A stretch of DNA of 64,000 nt from Marinobacter orientalis (GCF_004792665.1 NZ_SRZX01000001.1:1302001-1366000); one strand, 5' to 3'; shown: positions 35,214 through 44,605, numbered from the stretch's first letter. Notes: generated from the letters alone by a model not told the origin. Numbers and translations are program-made.

Positions 35214-36556
35214 GAAACTTTCTCCGTTTCTTCCTCGTCCGGGCGGTGCACATATACTGTGTAGCGGGTGCCGTCCGGTTCGCCTTTCTCGAACGCCACC
35301 AGTTTGTCAATGAGTATGGATGTCAGTTCCTTGCCTTCGTTCAGCAACAGCATGCCGGAGGCGGCATAAAGGTTGCGGGCCAGTACCATGCCGGCCTCCA
35401 GCCGCAGGGTGTCGAGGGCCACGATATCCGGATCTTCATGTTCCACGTCCGGAGCCACCTCAATGCATACTTCCAGGAAACGATCTGCAATCTCGGGATC
35501 GTAAAGCCGGTCCCGATATCGCTTGATCAGCTTCAGGGCGTTGTCCCTGGGAACCCTGCGCTCCAGAATCAGACCGTATTGCAACTCGATGAAATCCACC
35601 GCCAGCCTCAGGATTCTGGACCCCAGCGGAATCCCGGTGCCTTCCAGTCTTTCGGGCACCCCGTAGCCATTCCATTTTTCCTGATGATGCCGGATGATCC
35701 GGGCGGTTTCTTTCAGGGGCTCCAGTGCCATTAACAGCTGTTCACTGTTGACCGGATATTTCAGGTACTCCAGGCGCTGCTCTTTGGTCAGCAGGTCAGA
35801 CGGAGCCCTGAACAGCTCGTCGGGCCAGCCCAGCTTGCCGAGATTGTAGAGAGCGGCAGCCATGTAGAGGTCCCGGGAGAGGTCTTCGTCAAGCTGGTGG
35901 TATTCAGCGTAGGCCTTCACCAGCGCGATCACCCTGGTATTGGGCTGGCGGTTGGCCGGCAGGCGTTTGTTGATCAGCGTGGAGAAGACCTCGGTGGCGG
36001 TGACATAGCTGTGTTTCAGCTCTTTGTAAGCCACATCGAGCATGTCAGCGGTTTCCTTCAGCTCCTCGGTGCGGGCCTGTACCTTGTCTTCCAGGCTGGC
36101 ATTGAGTGCCTGCAATTCCCTGTTCTGCTTGCGGGTCAGTTTTTCCAGGGCCAGCCGGCGACGTTCCGAATACTGGAACGCAAGGGCCTGGCGGATCACC
36201 AGTTTCAGCTCCTCGTCGTCCCAGGGCTTGCTGATGTAACGGTAAATCTGGCCGTCATTGATGGCCTTGATGGTGGAATTGATGTCGGTGTAGCCGGTGA
36301 GCAGTATGCGAATACACCACGGCCACTTTTTCTTGATCCCGGACAGCAGGGTAGGGCCATCCATGCCCGGCATGCGGGCATCCGAAATCACCAGGTCGAA
36401 TTTCTGCTCATTGAGCAGTGCCAGCGCGTCCTCGCCGGATGTGGCCGTGACGATGTCGTAAGGCTCCCTGCGCAGTGTCCGTTGCAGACTGCGGAGGATG
36501 TTTTCCTCGTCATCCACCAGCAGCAGGTTGGCCCGGGAGGGAAAAGAATCTGACAT
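35210..36556 (-). CDS. Response regulator with degenerate HD-GYP output domain
   Basis: A 448-residue protein: receiver at about 8-130 (phospho-Asp59 in VISDARMP, YRYISKPWDD), coiled coil (about 140-185), and an HD-GYP-like domain (about 190-370). As in RpfG, the fold would be a c-di-GMP phosphodiesterase, but the motifs are eroded. The HD pair in LLHDIGK is replaced by ALYNLGK, and HHERWDGSGYP is replaced by HHQEKWNGYGVP. It is therefore probably inactive as an enzyme and acts as a binding or relay module. The last 70 residues match the tail of the protein at 22431 only loosely (LEAGMVLARNLYAASGMLLL). It lies two bases after the upstream kinase gene. Confidence 0.87.
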   Translation of the reverse strand: MSDSFPSRANLLLVDDEENILRSLQRTLRREPYDIVTATSGEDALALLNEQKFDLVISDARMPGMDGPTLLSGIKKKWPWCIRILLTGYTDINSTIKAINDGQIYRYISKPWDDEELKLVIRQALAFQYSERRRLALEKLTRKQNRELQALNASLEDKVQARTEELKETADMLDVAYKELKHSYVTATEVFSTLINKRLPANRQPNTRVIALVKAYAEYHQLDEDLSRDLYMAAALYNLGKLGWPDELFRAPSDLLTKEQRLEYLKYPVNSEQLLMALEPLKETARIIRHHQEKWNGYGVPERLEGTGIPLGSRILRLAVDFIELQYGLILERRVPRDNALKLIKRYRDRLYDPEIADRFLEVCIEVAPDVEHEDPDIVALDTLRLEAGMVLARNLYAASGMLLLNEGKELTSILIDKLVAFEKGEPDGTRYTVYVHRPDEEETEKVS

Positions 36557-36558
36557 GG

Positions 36559-37422
36559 TCAGCTCCCTGCTTTGTCCGCTGCGGCCTCGGGCTGCTTCAG
36601 TGGCAGTGAGATGCGAAAGCAGGTGCCCTTTCCGGTAGAGGCATGTTCGGCAGTGATACTGCCGCTGTGTTTCTGGACGATGTTAAACGACAGGGACAGG
36701 CCCAGCCCGGTACCCTTGCCCACGGGTTTTGTGGTGAAAAAGGGCTCGAAAATCCGGTGCAGGTTCTCCCGGGCTATCCCCTTGCCGTTATCCTCGACTT
36801 CAACGACGGCCCAATCACCGTCGCAGCGGGTACGAACGATGATTTCACCAAAATCCTCAATGGCGTGAGCAGCGTTTACCAGCAGATTCATGACCACCTG
36901 GTTGATCTGGGAACTGATGCATTCCACTTCCGGCAGGTCGCCAAACTCCCTGGTCACGGTGGCTTTGTATTTCAGCTCGTTGTTGACCACGTTCAGGGTG
37001 GTTTCAATCCCGCGGTGCAGATCCGCCGGTTTGAATTCCTCGTCCTCGATATGGGAGAAATCCTTCATTGCTGAAATGATGGTTTTGACGCGCTCGATAC
37101 CCTCCCGGGATTCCGCCAGCAGATCCTTAAGGTCACCCTTCAAAAAGCTGTAATCTATATTCTTTTTAATCGCGCTCAGGTCATCCAGCGATGCCCCGGC
37201 ATCCACCGCATCGGTGAGCCTGAACAGATCTTCCAGATAGGTGCCCAGGCTTTGCAGGTTGGAATAGACATAGCCCACCGGGTTATTGATTTCATGGGCA
37301 ACGCCCGCCGCCAGTTGCCCGATAGCCGCGAGCTTCTCGGACTGAAGCAACTGCCGGTTTGCCTGCTCCAGCCTGGCGTTCAGCTGATCCTGCTGTGATG
37401 ATCCGGGATTGATGTCTGACAT
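36559..37422 (-). CDS. Soluble sensor histidine kinase, first gene of the operon
   Basis: A 287-residue compact kinase without sensor domain or membrane helix: a short coiled coil (about 8-35), HisKA with His43 in GVAHEINNPVGYVYSNL, a long helical insert, and HATPase (about 165-280; NLLVNAAHAI, DNGKGIAREN, GTGLGLSLSFNIVQ). It is the same class as the kinase at 32872. The start is uncertain: ATG at 37422 gives a clean N-terminus, GTG at 37482 adds 20 residues; neither has a strong ribosome binding site. With no sensor, it may respond through a bound partner. The diguanylate cyclase gene is divergent. Confidence 0.86.
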   Translation of the reverse strand: MSDINPGSSQQDQLNARLEQANRQLLQSEKLAAIGQLAAGVAHEINNPVGYVYSNLQSLGTYLEDLFRLTDAVDAGASLDDLSAIKKNIDYSFLKGDLKDLLAESREGIERVKTIISAMKDFSHIEDEEFKPADLHRGIETTLNVVNNELKYKATVTREFGDLPEVECISSQINQVVMNLLVNAAHAIEDFGEIIVRTRCDGDWAVVEVEDNGKGIARENLHRIFEPFFTTKPVGKGTGLGLSLSFNIVQKHSGSITAEHASTGKGTCFRISLPLKQPEAAADKAGS

Positions 37423-37774
37423 AATGATAGCCCGTTCGGCGGATTGCTCCGGGATTCCGGAAAAGCCAGCTTGCAGTGACACGCAATACGTTTAATCGAA
37501 ATGTGAGTTTATTGTTGTCCATGTGGGGGGCAGTATAGGGGTTTTGAGCAGTCATCAACGTAACATTTGGTATCCGGATTATTGGTTTATTTATCCGGTT
37601 ATGCTGATCAGAAGATCGCTGAACATTGAAGTTTTGTTAAATGTGGCTGGTCAGATCTCGGACAGCCGGATATTGGGCTATGATAGTTTGCTAATGAGGC
37701 TTCAGCCGGAACAGGCCCGGGGAACACTGAGGTCGGAAAGTGTAGTCGGGGCGGCCCGTATTCCGGTGAGCATT

Positions 37775-38785
37775 ATGTTCTATCGTCTGAAAACTGATTT
37801 CCGGCTGTCGATTATTACCCTGTTGGCAACCAGCGGGCTTCTCGGTATCACGCCGTTTGCGGTGATGCGTTTTTTGCAGGGCAATATACTGGCCGGCGTG
37901 GTTGATCTGATCATCATGCTCTTCATCACCGCATGCATGGTGTACGCCTGGGCGAGCGGAGATACCGCCCGCAGCGGTTTTTTCATGGCAGTGGTAGCTT
38001 GCGCCGGTGCAGTGACCGCGGGCGCTGTCGTGGGGGAGGCGGGCCTGTTCTGGCTCTATCCCTGCCTGGTAACCAGTTTTTTTCTTACTGAGCCGCGCTA
38101 TGCGATATTCATCAATATGGCTGCCGTCGTTGCACTGATGGTGCATGGCGTTGCCTTCAGTTCAACAGTCCAGATGTGGTCTTTTGCAGCCACCGCGGTT
38201 GTCGTGAGTTGTTGTGCCCTCGCTTTTGCCCATCGTAATGAGGACCAGCGGGAGCGTCTGGCGCACCTGGCGACCATTGACCCACTGACCGGAGTCAAGA
38301 ACCGCCGCTCCATGGATGAAGAGTTGTCAGTAGCGACTGCCAGTGCGGCCAGGACAGGCATCTCCTATGGCCTGGTGCTGCTGGATATTGATCATTTCAA
38401 AAAGGTTAACGATGCTCACGGCCACAGTGTCGGGGACGAAGTGCTGAAGGATCTGGTGGCACTGATTGGGCAGAATATCCGCAAATCCGATCAGCTGTTC
38501 CGGTTCGGCGGTGAGGAATTCGTACTGTTGATGAGCGGCGTGGATCAGGCCGGGCTAAGGGCAGTGATGCATAACCTGCAGCAGATCATGCATAAGTTCC
38601 TGAAGCACCCGGGCGGCAAGGTGACGGCCTCGTTTGGTGTCGCCCTGTTAAAAAATGGAGAGGCGCCTGAAGACTGGCTGGTAAGGGCCGATGAGGCGCT
38701 TTATAAAGCCAAGTCCAGCGGCCGCGACCAGATTGTTTACGCAGAGGAGGTGGATTCCGGGGAAACAGCGGCAGAACCGGCCTGA
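37775..38785 (+). CDS. Membrane diguanylate cyclase
   Basis: A 336-residue c-di-GMP synthase with about five or six membrane helices in the first 150 residues and a GGDEF domain (about 165-320). The active motif is FGGEEF near residue 245, and the inhibitory site RKSD lies five residues before it. The domain start shows IDPLTGVKNRRSMDEEL. I chose ATG at 37775 because GGTGAG lies upstream and the protein then starts just before the first helix; the open frame extends to 37523 with no similarity or ribosome binding site. About 350 bases separate this start from the divergent kinase start. It ends six bases before the convergent MATE gene. Confidence 0.87.
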   Translation: MFYRLKTDFRLSIITLLATSGLLGITPFAVMRFLQGNILAGVVDLIIMLFITACMVYAWASGDTARSGFFMAVVACAGAVTAGAVVGEAGLFWLYPCLVTSFFLTEPRYAIFINMAAVVALMVHGVAFSSTVQMWSFAATAVVVSCCALAFAHRNEDQRERLAHLATIDPLTGVKNRRSMDEELSVATASAARTGISYGLVLLDIDHFKKVNDAHGHSVGDEVLKDLVALIGQNIRKSDQLFRFGGEEFVLLMSGVDQAGLRAVMHNLQQIMHKFLKHPGGKVTASFGVALLKNGEAPEDWLVRADEALYKAKSSGRDQIVYAEEVDSGETAAEPA

Positions 38786-38790
38786 GCGCC

Positions 38791-40182
38791 TCAGCTTTCC
38801 GGTTCCGGGGCAAACAGGAACAGCCGCAATCCCAGCAGGATGCTGGCGGAAGCAAGCCCGCCTGTCAGCCCCACCCAGAAGCCGGCGGCGCCCATCGCCG
38901 GCAGCAGCCAGTCAGTAAAGGTCAGCACCCATCCCAGTGGCAAACCCACGCCCCAGAACGAAAACAGCATGATGAACATGGGGATGCCGGTGTCCTTGTA
39001 ACCCCGCAGGGCGCTGATGCAGGTTACCTGGATAACATCGGCGATCTGGAAAAAGGCGGCATACACCAGCAACGTCACCGTCACGGCCCGCACATCGCCA
39101 TCACCGGTATATAACGCTGCAATTCCGTCAGCAAAGACAAACAGCAGAATGGCAAAGACCAGTGCCACAGACGCAGCCAGAATCAGCGAGCTGCGGGCGA
39201 TGAGCCTGGCGGTGTCCGGCGCTCTGGCCCCGACCAGGAAGCTCACCCGAAGGGTCAGTGCCATACCGATGCTCAGCGGCAGCATGAACAGCAGCGACAC
39301 CACGTTCAGGGCAATCTGGTGTCCGGCAACGATTACCGGGCCCAGGGGGGCGAGAAACAGCGCGATCACCGAGAACATGCTGGCTTCCACGAAGATGGTA
39401 AAACCAATGGGAACGCCCAGGCGCAGAATATAGCGAATGCCCTCGGCGTTCGGCTTTGCCCAGTCAGCAAGCAGGTGAAATCGTCGGTAGACAGCACTGC
39501 GGTTGAGGTAGGTCAGCAGCGCAATGGCGGCTACGCCGTTGGAGATTGAAGTAGCCCACCCACAGCCGATGCCGCCCATGGCCGGAAGCCCGAGCTTGCC
39601 ATAGATGAAAATGTAGTTGAGAGGCAGATTGATGAGGGTGCCCAGCACCGAAAACGCCATGATCACCCGTGTATGCCCCAGCCCGTCCGTCAGCCCCCGC
39701 AATGCCATCATCAGCAGCATGGCGGGTATGCCCCAGGCAAAGGCATCAAGGTAGCCCTGGCTGATACGGGCAGTGTTGGCGTCCAGGTTCAGTGCGTTCA
39801 GCACCGGATGTACGTTGGTCAGCAGCAGGATCATAACCGCTGAGCCACCCGCGGCGATATACAGTCCCTGCCAAGTGGCCGGCATGATTTTTTCGGTGGT
39901 GCGGGCGCCGTTGTAGCCGGAAATGATCGGCTGCAGTGCGCCCAATAGCCCCATGAAAAACAGGAAAACCGGCATCCACAGGCTGCTGCCGATGCCCACT
40001 GCGGCCAGGTCCTCGGCGCTGGCGTGGCCGGCCATCACGGTATCGATCACGCCATTGGCCATCTGCGCCACCTGGGCGATCAGAATGGGGCCGCCGAGAA
40101 TCGCCAGGGTGCGCCATTCGGTCAGCGTGCGCCGGATCAGCGGCTGGCGGACTTCGGGTAATGGCTGATGGACTTCATCCAT
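38791..40182 (-). CDS. MATE-family multidrug/sodium antiporter (NorM-like)
   Basis: A 463-residue inner-membrane exporter with twelve helices in two halves. It expels cationic drugs or dyes using sodium or proton gradients. The first half shows GPILIAQVAQMANGVIDTVMAG, close to NorM/YdhE. The second half shows GVPIGFTIFVEASMFSVIALF. ATG at 40182 gives a normal NorM length; the open frame runs upstream to 40290 in sequence without similarity. Convergent with the diguanylate cyclase gene and divergent from the DMT transporter gene. No regulator is attached. Confidence 0.92.
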   Translation of the reverse strand: MDEVHQPLPEVRQPLIRRTLTEWRTLAILGGPILIAQVAQMANGVIDTVMAGHASAEDLAAVGIGSSLWMPVFLFFMGLLGALQPIISGYNGARTTEKIMPATWQGLYIAAGGSAVMILLLTNVHPVLNALNLDANTARISQGYLDAFAWGIPAMLLMMALRGLTDGLGHTRVIMAFSVLGTLINLPLNYIFIYGKLGLPAMGGIGCGWATSISNGVAAIALLTYLNRSAVYRRFHLLADWAKPNAEGIRYILRLGVPIGFTIFVEASMFSVIALFLAPLGPVIVAGHQIALNVVSLLFMLPLSIGMALTLRVSFLVGARAPDTARLIARSSLILAASVALVFAILLFVFADGIAALYTGDGDVRAVTVTLLVYAAFFQIADVIQVTCISALRGYKDTGIPMFIMLFSFWGVGLPLGWVLTFTDWLLPAMGAAGFWVGLTGGLASASILLGLRLFLFAPEPES

Positions 40183-40368
40183 GGAATTGGTTGTCCGGCT
40201 GCAGATTGAAACGGAATGAATCAGAAAAGCGGGATGGTACCTTATTACCGGCCACAGGTGGCACAGGGTGTTGGCACGGACGGTGTACACGGCCGCAAGG
40301 TACGGGGTAAAGTGCCGCTCCTATCAAACGCGTTATCAATCCCGGTATCAATTTCAGGTGCAGTGGAC

Positions 40369-41241
40369 ATGGGTCTTCTGGTTTTTGTAACTGTTCTGTG
40401 GGCATTTTCGTTCAGTCTGATCGGGGAATTTCTGGCCGGTCAGGTGGACAGCGACTTCGCCGTGTTGACCCGCGTAGTGCTTGCCGCCCTGGTGTTTCTG
40501 CCGCTGACCCGCTGGCGGGGGGTACCGGGCGGTTTGAAGCTGGGCGTTCTGGTGACCGGCATGCTGCAGTTTGGCATCACCTATCTGTGCCTCTATCGTT
40601 CGTTCAGTTATCTGACTGTGCCGGAGGTCCTGCTGTTCACTATCTTCACGCCCCTGTATGTCACCCTGATTGACGATGCGCTCTACCGGCGTTTTTCTCC
40701 GGTAGCCCTGATTGCTGCCGCTGTAGCCACGCTGGGGGCGGGCATTATCCGTTACGATGGTCTCAGCCAGGGCTTTATCACCGGCTTCCTGTTGCTGCAG
40801 GTGGCCAACTTCACCTTCGCAGCGGGCCAGGTGGGGTACAAGCACACCATGATGCGGTTCCTGACCAATGTGCCGGCTTATCGTACCTTCGGCTACTTCT
40901 TCTTCGGCGCACTGATCATCGCGCTGCCATCGTTCCTGATATTCGGGGATGCCAGCCGCCTGCCAACCACCTCCCTGCAGTGGGGCATTCTCGCCTGGCT
41001 GGGACTGGCGGCCTCAGGTCTGGGCCTGTTCCTGTGGAACCGCGGCGCGTGCGCTGTGGATGCCGGCACACTGGCCATTATGAACAACGCCCTCGTGCCT
41101 GCGGGTCTCATTGTCAACCTGTTGATCTGGAACCGCGATGCCGATCTGTTGCGGCTGGCACTGGGCGGTGGTGTGATTGCCCTGTCCCTGTGGCTGAACG
41201 CCCGCTTCCACCCGCGGGCCCGATTGGCGTCCTCGAGATAA
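40369..41241 (+). CDS. DMT-superfamily (EamA) transporter
   Basis: A 290-residue transporter with ten hydrophobic helices in two EamA repeats (about 5-135 and 150-285). It is close to the carboxylate/amino acid/amine transporter group (2.A.7.3). Typical stretches are FITGFLLLQVANFTFAAGQV and the late LWNRGACAVDAGTLAIMNNA. ATG at 40369 is chosen with AGGTG upstream, because the first helix starts immediately; the open frame upstream to 40216 looks non-coding. Substrate and direction cannot be read. Confidence 0.88.
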   Translation: MGLLVFVTVLWAFSFSLIGEFLAGQVDSDFAVLTRVVLAALVFLPLTRWRGVPGGLKLGVLVTGMLQFGITYLCLYRSFSYLTVPEVLLFTIFTPLYVTLIDDALYRRFSPVALIAAAVATLGAGIIRYDGLSQGFITGFLLLQVANFTFAAGQVGYKHTMMRFLTNVPAYRTFGYFFFGALIIALPSFLIFGDASRLPTTSLQWGILAWLGLAASGLGLFLWNRGACAVDAGTLAIMNNALVPAGLIVNLLIWNRDADLLRLALGGGVIALSLWLNARFHPRARLASSR

Positions 41242-41297
41242 GTATCTGCATTTATTAAGGTTCTTCGAATCTCTGCCGTTACACTCCTTCACGCAGC

Positions 41298-41338
41298 GTA
41301 ACCTTTAATAAATATCAATAGTATTTGTTAAAGGTTAC
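41298..41338. promoter_or_regulatory. 17-base inverted repeat upstream of the Aer-like gene
   Basis: GTAACCTTTAATAAATA and TATTTGTTAAAGGTTAC pair with one mismatch around TCAATAG. The site is AT-rich, has no T tail, and lies 57 bases before the chemoreceptor start, so an operator fits better than a terminator for the DMT gene. A related half-element, TTTATTAAGGTT, occurs just upstream, near 41252. Confidence 0.5.
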
Positions 41339-41394
41339 CGTCTCGCTCCCCTGTTTTACCCTTATGGTCAGACCTGAGTCAGCAAGGTTCACTT

Positions 41395-42972
41395 ATGCGC
41401 AATAATCTCCCGGTAACCCATCGTGAAGTCAGAATGCCCGAGGGTGGCCGACTAATCACCACCACCGATACCAGTGGCGTCATCACCTACTGCAACGACG
41501 AGTTTGTGGCTATCAGTGGCTTTGCCAGGGAAGAGCTGGTGGGCCAGCCCCACAACGTGATTCGCCATCCTGATATGCCGCCGGTGGTATTCCGGGGCAT
41601 GTGGGAATACCTCAAGGCTGGCAAGTCCTGGATGGGTGTGGTGAAGAACCGCACCAAAACCGGGGATTATTACTGGGTCAGCGCCTACGTCACCCCGATC
41701 CTCGAGAACGGGAAAATGGTCGGTTACGAATCCGTGCGGGTTGCGCCCACCCGTGAACAGGTGGCCAGGGCCGAAAAACTGTACCTGAAAATTTCCAGGG
41801 GAGGCAGCGCGATTGATCCGCGAAGCTGGCTGCTTGCCGTACTGAGGTCAAATTGGCCTTTTGTTCTGTCGCTCATCCTGAGTCTGGGTGCTTTAACCAG
41901 CCTGGGTAATACCTGGCCGACGGTGTTGATCATTGTAGTGGGGCATCTGCTGGCGGCCGGGTTGACCGTGAATTCGGTAACCAGCCGGTTACAGGGCATT
42001 CTCGACCTGCGCCCTGATGCCTTCAGCGATGCCGTTGTGGCCAGGACCTACAGCGACGAAAGCGGTCTGTTTTCGCAACTGGCCATGCTGATCATAAGTG
42101 AGAAGGCGCGGATCCGTACCGCCCTGGCCCGAATTGATGACCAGGCGGAGCTGCTCTATGAGCAGACCAGAACCAGCCACGGCTACATCAGCGAGGGCGC
42201 CGGGGCCATTGCCAGACAGCGGGCCGAAACCGACCAGACTGCTTCGGCGGTGAACGAGATGACCGCGTCTGTCCAGCAAGTGACAGAAACCGTCAACGCC
42301 AACGCCAGGGTGGCGGAAGAGGCCAACCGCATGGCAGCCACCGGCAGTGAGCGCAGTGGCGAGGCTCTGACGGCCATTGAAAAACTGGTCACCCGGGTGA
42401 ACGGTATTGGGTCGGCGATTGAAAAGCTCGGGGCTTCCACCGAAAGCATCGGTGAGGCGGCGAGCCTGATATCAGACATTGCAGAACAGACCAACCTGCT
42501 GGCACTGAACGCTGCTATTGAGGCGGCTCGTGCCGGTGAGCAGGGGCGTGGCTTTGCCGTGGTAGCGGATGAAGTAAGATCGCTCGCCCGTCGCACGCGG
42601 GATTCCACAGTGCGTATTCAGCATGTGATTGATGACTTCCGCAACCAGGTACAAGAGGCTGTTCAGGCTACCCGTGAAGGCGAGCAGGATGCCGGCAAGG
42701 GCCTGGATAAAGTCCGGGGAGCGGAGGCATCGCTGCAGGAAATCGTGTCGTCGATTCAGAATATTTCCGACAGCTTTATCAGTATGTCAGCGACCTTCGA
42801 GGAACAGAGCCAGGTGTCCGAGGAGATCAATCACCAGATTGTCAATATTGCCGACCTGGCTGACCACAGTAACCAGAAAGCGGAATCGGCCAAGCAAAGC
42901 AGCGACCACCTGAGTGGCATGTCCAGAGGCCTGAAGGATCTGGTGTCCCGCTTCGTCAGCAAAAATGGTTAG
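41395..42972 (+). CDS. Aer-like PAS methyl-accepting chemotaxis protein
   Basis: A 525-residue energy-taxis type receptor. The N-terminal cytoplasmic PAS domain (about 15-120) contains [20 protein letters not shown] and the [15 protein letters not shown] stretch typical of Aer, where FAD is bound. Two close membrane helices follow (about 145-195), then a methyl-accepting signalling domain (about 230-520) with the hairpin tip [20 protein letters not shown]. It would report redox or oxygen state to CheA/CheW. No CheR-binding pentapeptide is seen at the C-terminus. ATG start. The inverted repeat at 41298-41338 is a candidate regulatory site. No che genes are nearby. Confidence 0.92.
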   Translation: MRNNLPVTHREVRMPEGGRLITTTDTSGVITYCNDEFVAISGFAREELVGQPHNVIRHPDMPPVVFRGMWEYLKAGKSWMGVVKNRTKTGDYYWVSAYVTPILENGKMVGYESVRVAPTREQVARAEKLYLKISRGGSAIDPRSWLLAVLRSNWPFVLSLILSLGALTSLGNTWPTVLIIVVGHLLAAGLTVNSVTSRLQGILDLRPDAFSDAVVARTYSDESGLFSQLAMLIISEKARIRTALARIDDQAELLYEQTRTSHGYISEGAGAIARQRAETDQTASAVNEMTASVQQVTETVNANARVAEEANRMAATGSERSGEALTAIEKLVTRVNGIGSAIEKLGASTESIGEAASLISDIAEQTNLLALNAAIEAARAGEQGRGFAVVADEVRSLARRTRDSTVRIQHVIDDFRNQVQEAVQATREGEQDAGKGLDKVRGAEASLQEIVSSIQNISDSFISMSATFEEQSQVSEEINHQIVNIADLADHSNQKAESAKQSSDHLSGMSRGLKDLVSRFVSKNG

Positions 42973-43125
42973 TTATTGGTCAGGTGCCGGCGATTCCCTG
43001 ATGCCGGCGCCGCGACTGGCTGGCATCCTGTGCCCACTGCTGGCAAAATCCCGCCCAATAGCTGAAGCACGTCTTCGGCATACTTTTTAAAATCGATTCA
43101 TCAGCGAAAAGCACAGGATGAAACA

Positions 43126-44508
43126 ATGACTACGTCAAAATCGAACCCGATCCATCGTGGCCTGTGGTCCTCCCGGATGGCCTTTATCCTGGCTGCGACC
43201 GGTTCGGCCGTCGGCCTGGGCAATATCTGGAAATTCCCCTATGTAACTGGCGAGAATGGCGGTGGCGCCTTCGTGCTGGTTTACCTGTTGTGTATCGCCA
43301 TTGTTGGTATTCCCATCATGATGGCGGAAGTGTTCATCGGCCGGAATGGCCGGCATAACCCCATTACCAGTTTCCGCCTGGTGGCCGAGCGCAACCTGGC
43401 ATCACCGGCATGGCGGATTTCCGCCATTGTAGGGGTGCTGGCCGCGTTTATTATCCTGTCGTTCTACTCGGTGATCGGGGGCTGGGCCGCTTCCTATGTC
43501 GGTCATGCGGCCATGGGCGATTTTACCGGCCAGAGCGCTGATGCCATTGGCGAGCTGTTTGGCGGCCTGTTGGCCAGTCCGGTCACGCTCCTGATATGGC
43601 ACAGCATCTTCATGGCGCTGGTCATTTTCGTTGTCGCCCGTGGTCTCAAGTCGGGCCTGGAACGGGCAGTGACCATTCTGATGCCGGCGCTGTTTGTGCT
43701 GCTGCTGGTTGCGGTTGGCTACGCCACCACTACTGGCCATTTCGGCGAGGCTGTCGCCTTCCTCTTTACGCCGGACTTCAGCGCCCTGACAATTCAGGGG
43801 GTGCTGGTTGCCCTTGGCCACGCATTTTTCACATTGAGCCTGGGCATGGCAATCATGATGGCGTATGGCTCCTATCTTGCTGACGACATATCCATCGGCC
43901 GCACCGCGGTCACCGTTTCCATTATGGATACCGTGGTTGCACTGATGGCCGGTCTGGCGATCTTTCCTGTGGTATTTGCCAATGGCCTTGAAGCCGGCGC
44001 CGGCCCTGGCCTGATCTTCCAGACCCTGCCGCTGGCCTTTGGCCAGATGCCCATGGGTAGCGTGTTTGGCGCCCTGTTCTTTGTGCTGCTGCTGTTCGCG
44101 GCCTGGACGTCGGCTATTTCCCTGCTGGAACCGGTGGTGGAATGGCTGGAAGACAAGCTGATCCTTGGCCGCGTGGGTAGCACAGTTGTGGTGGGACTTG
44201 CCTGCTGGTTGCTGGGAATTGCTTCGATCCTCTCCCTGAACGAGTGGTCCGGCTTTGCGCCGCTGGGCATGTTCGAGCGCTTCGAAGGCAATACCATTTT
44301 CGATCTGCTCGACTTCTTCACCGCGAACGTGATGCTGCCGCTGTCCGGCCTGCTGACCGCCCTGTTCGTGGGCTGGTTTGTGGCGAAAGAGTCGCTGCAG
44401 AGCAACCTGGCCCTGGAAGGAGCAAGCTTTACCCTCTGGTATAACCTGGTTCGCTACGTGACTCCGGTTGCGGTGGCCATTGTGTTTATCTATAACCTGA
44501 TGGCGTGA
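43126..44508 (+). CDS. Neurotransmitter:sodium symporter (NSS/LeuT family)
   Basis: A 460-residue LeuT-fold transporter, probably for amino acids or amino-acid-like solutes with sodium. The N-terminal hallmark ATGSAVGLGNIWKFPYVTG (about 19-37) covers the sodium and substrate sites of TM1. GGGAFVLVYLLC follows in TM2, and the family-typical TM6 stretch FTLSLGMAIMMAYGSYL lies near residue 240. Eleven helices are predicted. Start ATG has GGATG-type purines about nine bases upstream. A strong terminator follows the gene. Confidence 0.92.
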   Translation: MTTSKSNPIHRGLWSSRMAFILAATGSAVGLGNIWKFPYVTGENGGGAFVLVYLLCIAIVGIPIMMAEVFIGRNGRHNPITSFRLVAERNLASPAWRISAIVGVLAAFIILSFYSVIGGWAASYVGHAAMGDFTGQSADAIGELFGGLLASPVTLLIWHSIFMALVIFVVARGLKSGLERAVTILMPALFVLLLVAVGYATTTGHFGEAVAFLFTPDFSALTIQGVLVALGHAFFTLSLGMAIMMAYGSYLADDISIGRTAVTVSIMDTVVALMAGLAIFPVVFANGLEAGAGPGLIFQTLPLAFGQMPMGSVFGALFFVLLLFAAWTSAISLLEPVVEWLEDKLILGRVGSTVVVGLACWLLGIASILSLNEWSGFAPLGMFERFEGNTIFDLLDFFTANVMLPLSGLLTALFVGWFVAKESLQSNLALEGASFTLWYNLVRYVTPVAVAIVFIYNLMA

Positions 44509-44543
44509 TGGTCATTTAATAAGGCCCATCACCCGTAAAATCG

Positions 44544-44579
44544 AAAAGGCCCGGCATAATTAATGCCGGGCCTTTTTTG
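44544..44579 (+). terminator. Rho-independent terminator after the NSS transporter gene
   Basis: AAAGGCCCGGCAT pairs with ATGCCGGGCCTTT around a short AATTA-type loop and is followed by a T-run (TTTTTT at 44573-44578). It can work in both directions. Confidence 0.93.
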
Positions 44580-44605
44580 TTCTGTGTCACCCTGGGCTTT
44601 ATACT
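44577..44605 (+). promoter_or_regulatory. Candidate sigma-70 promoter of the FixJ-type regulator gene
   Basis: TTGTTC (44577-44582) and TATACT (44600-44605) are 17 bases apart. The -35 overlaps the T-run of the preceding terminator, and the -10 ends 33 bases before the start codon at 44639. Confidence 0.45.

Noticed and set aside
42983-43011. GC-rich inverted repeat after the Aer-like gene as a terminator
   Set aside because: The arms have a mismatch and no T-run follows on either strand.
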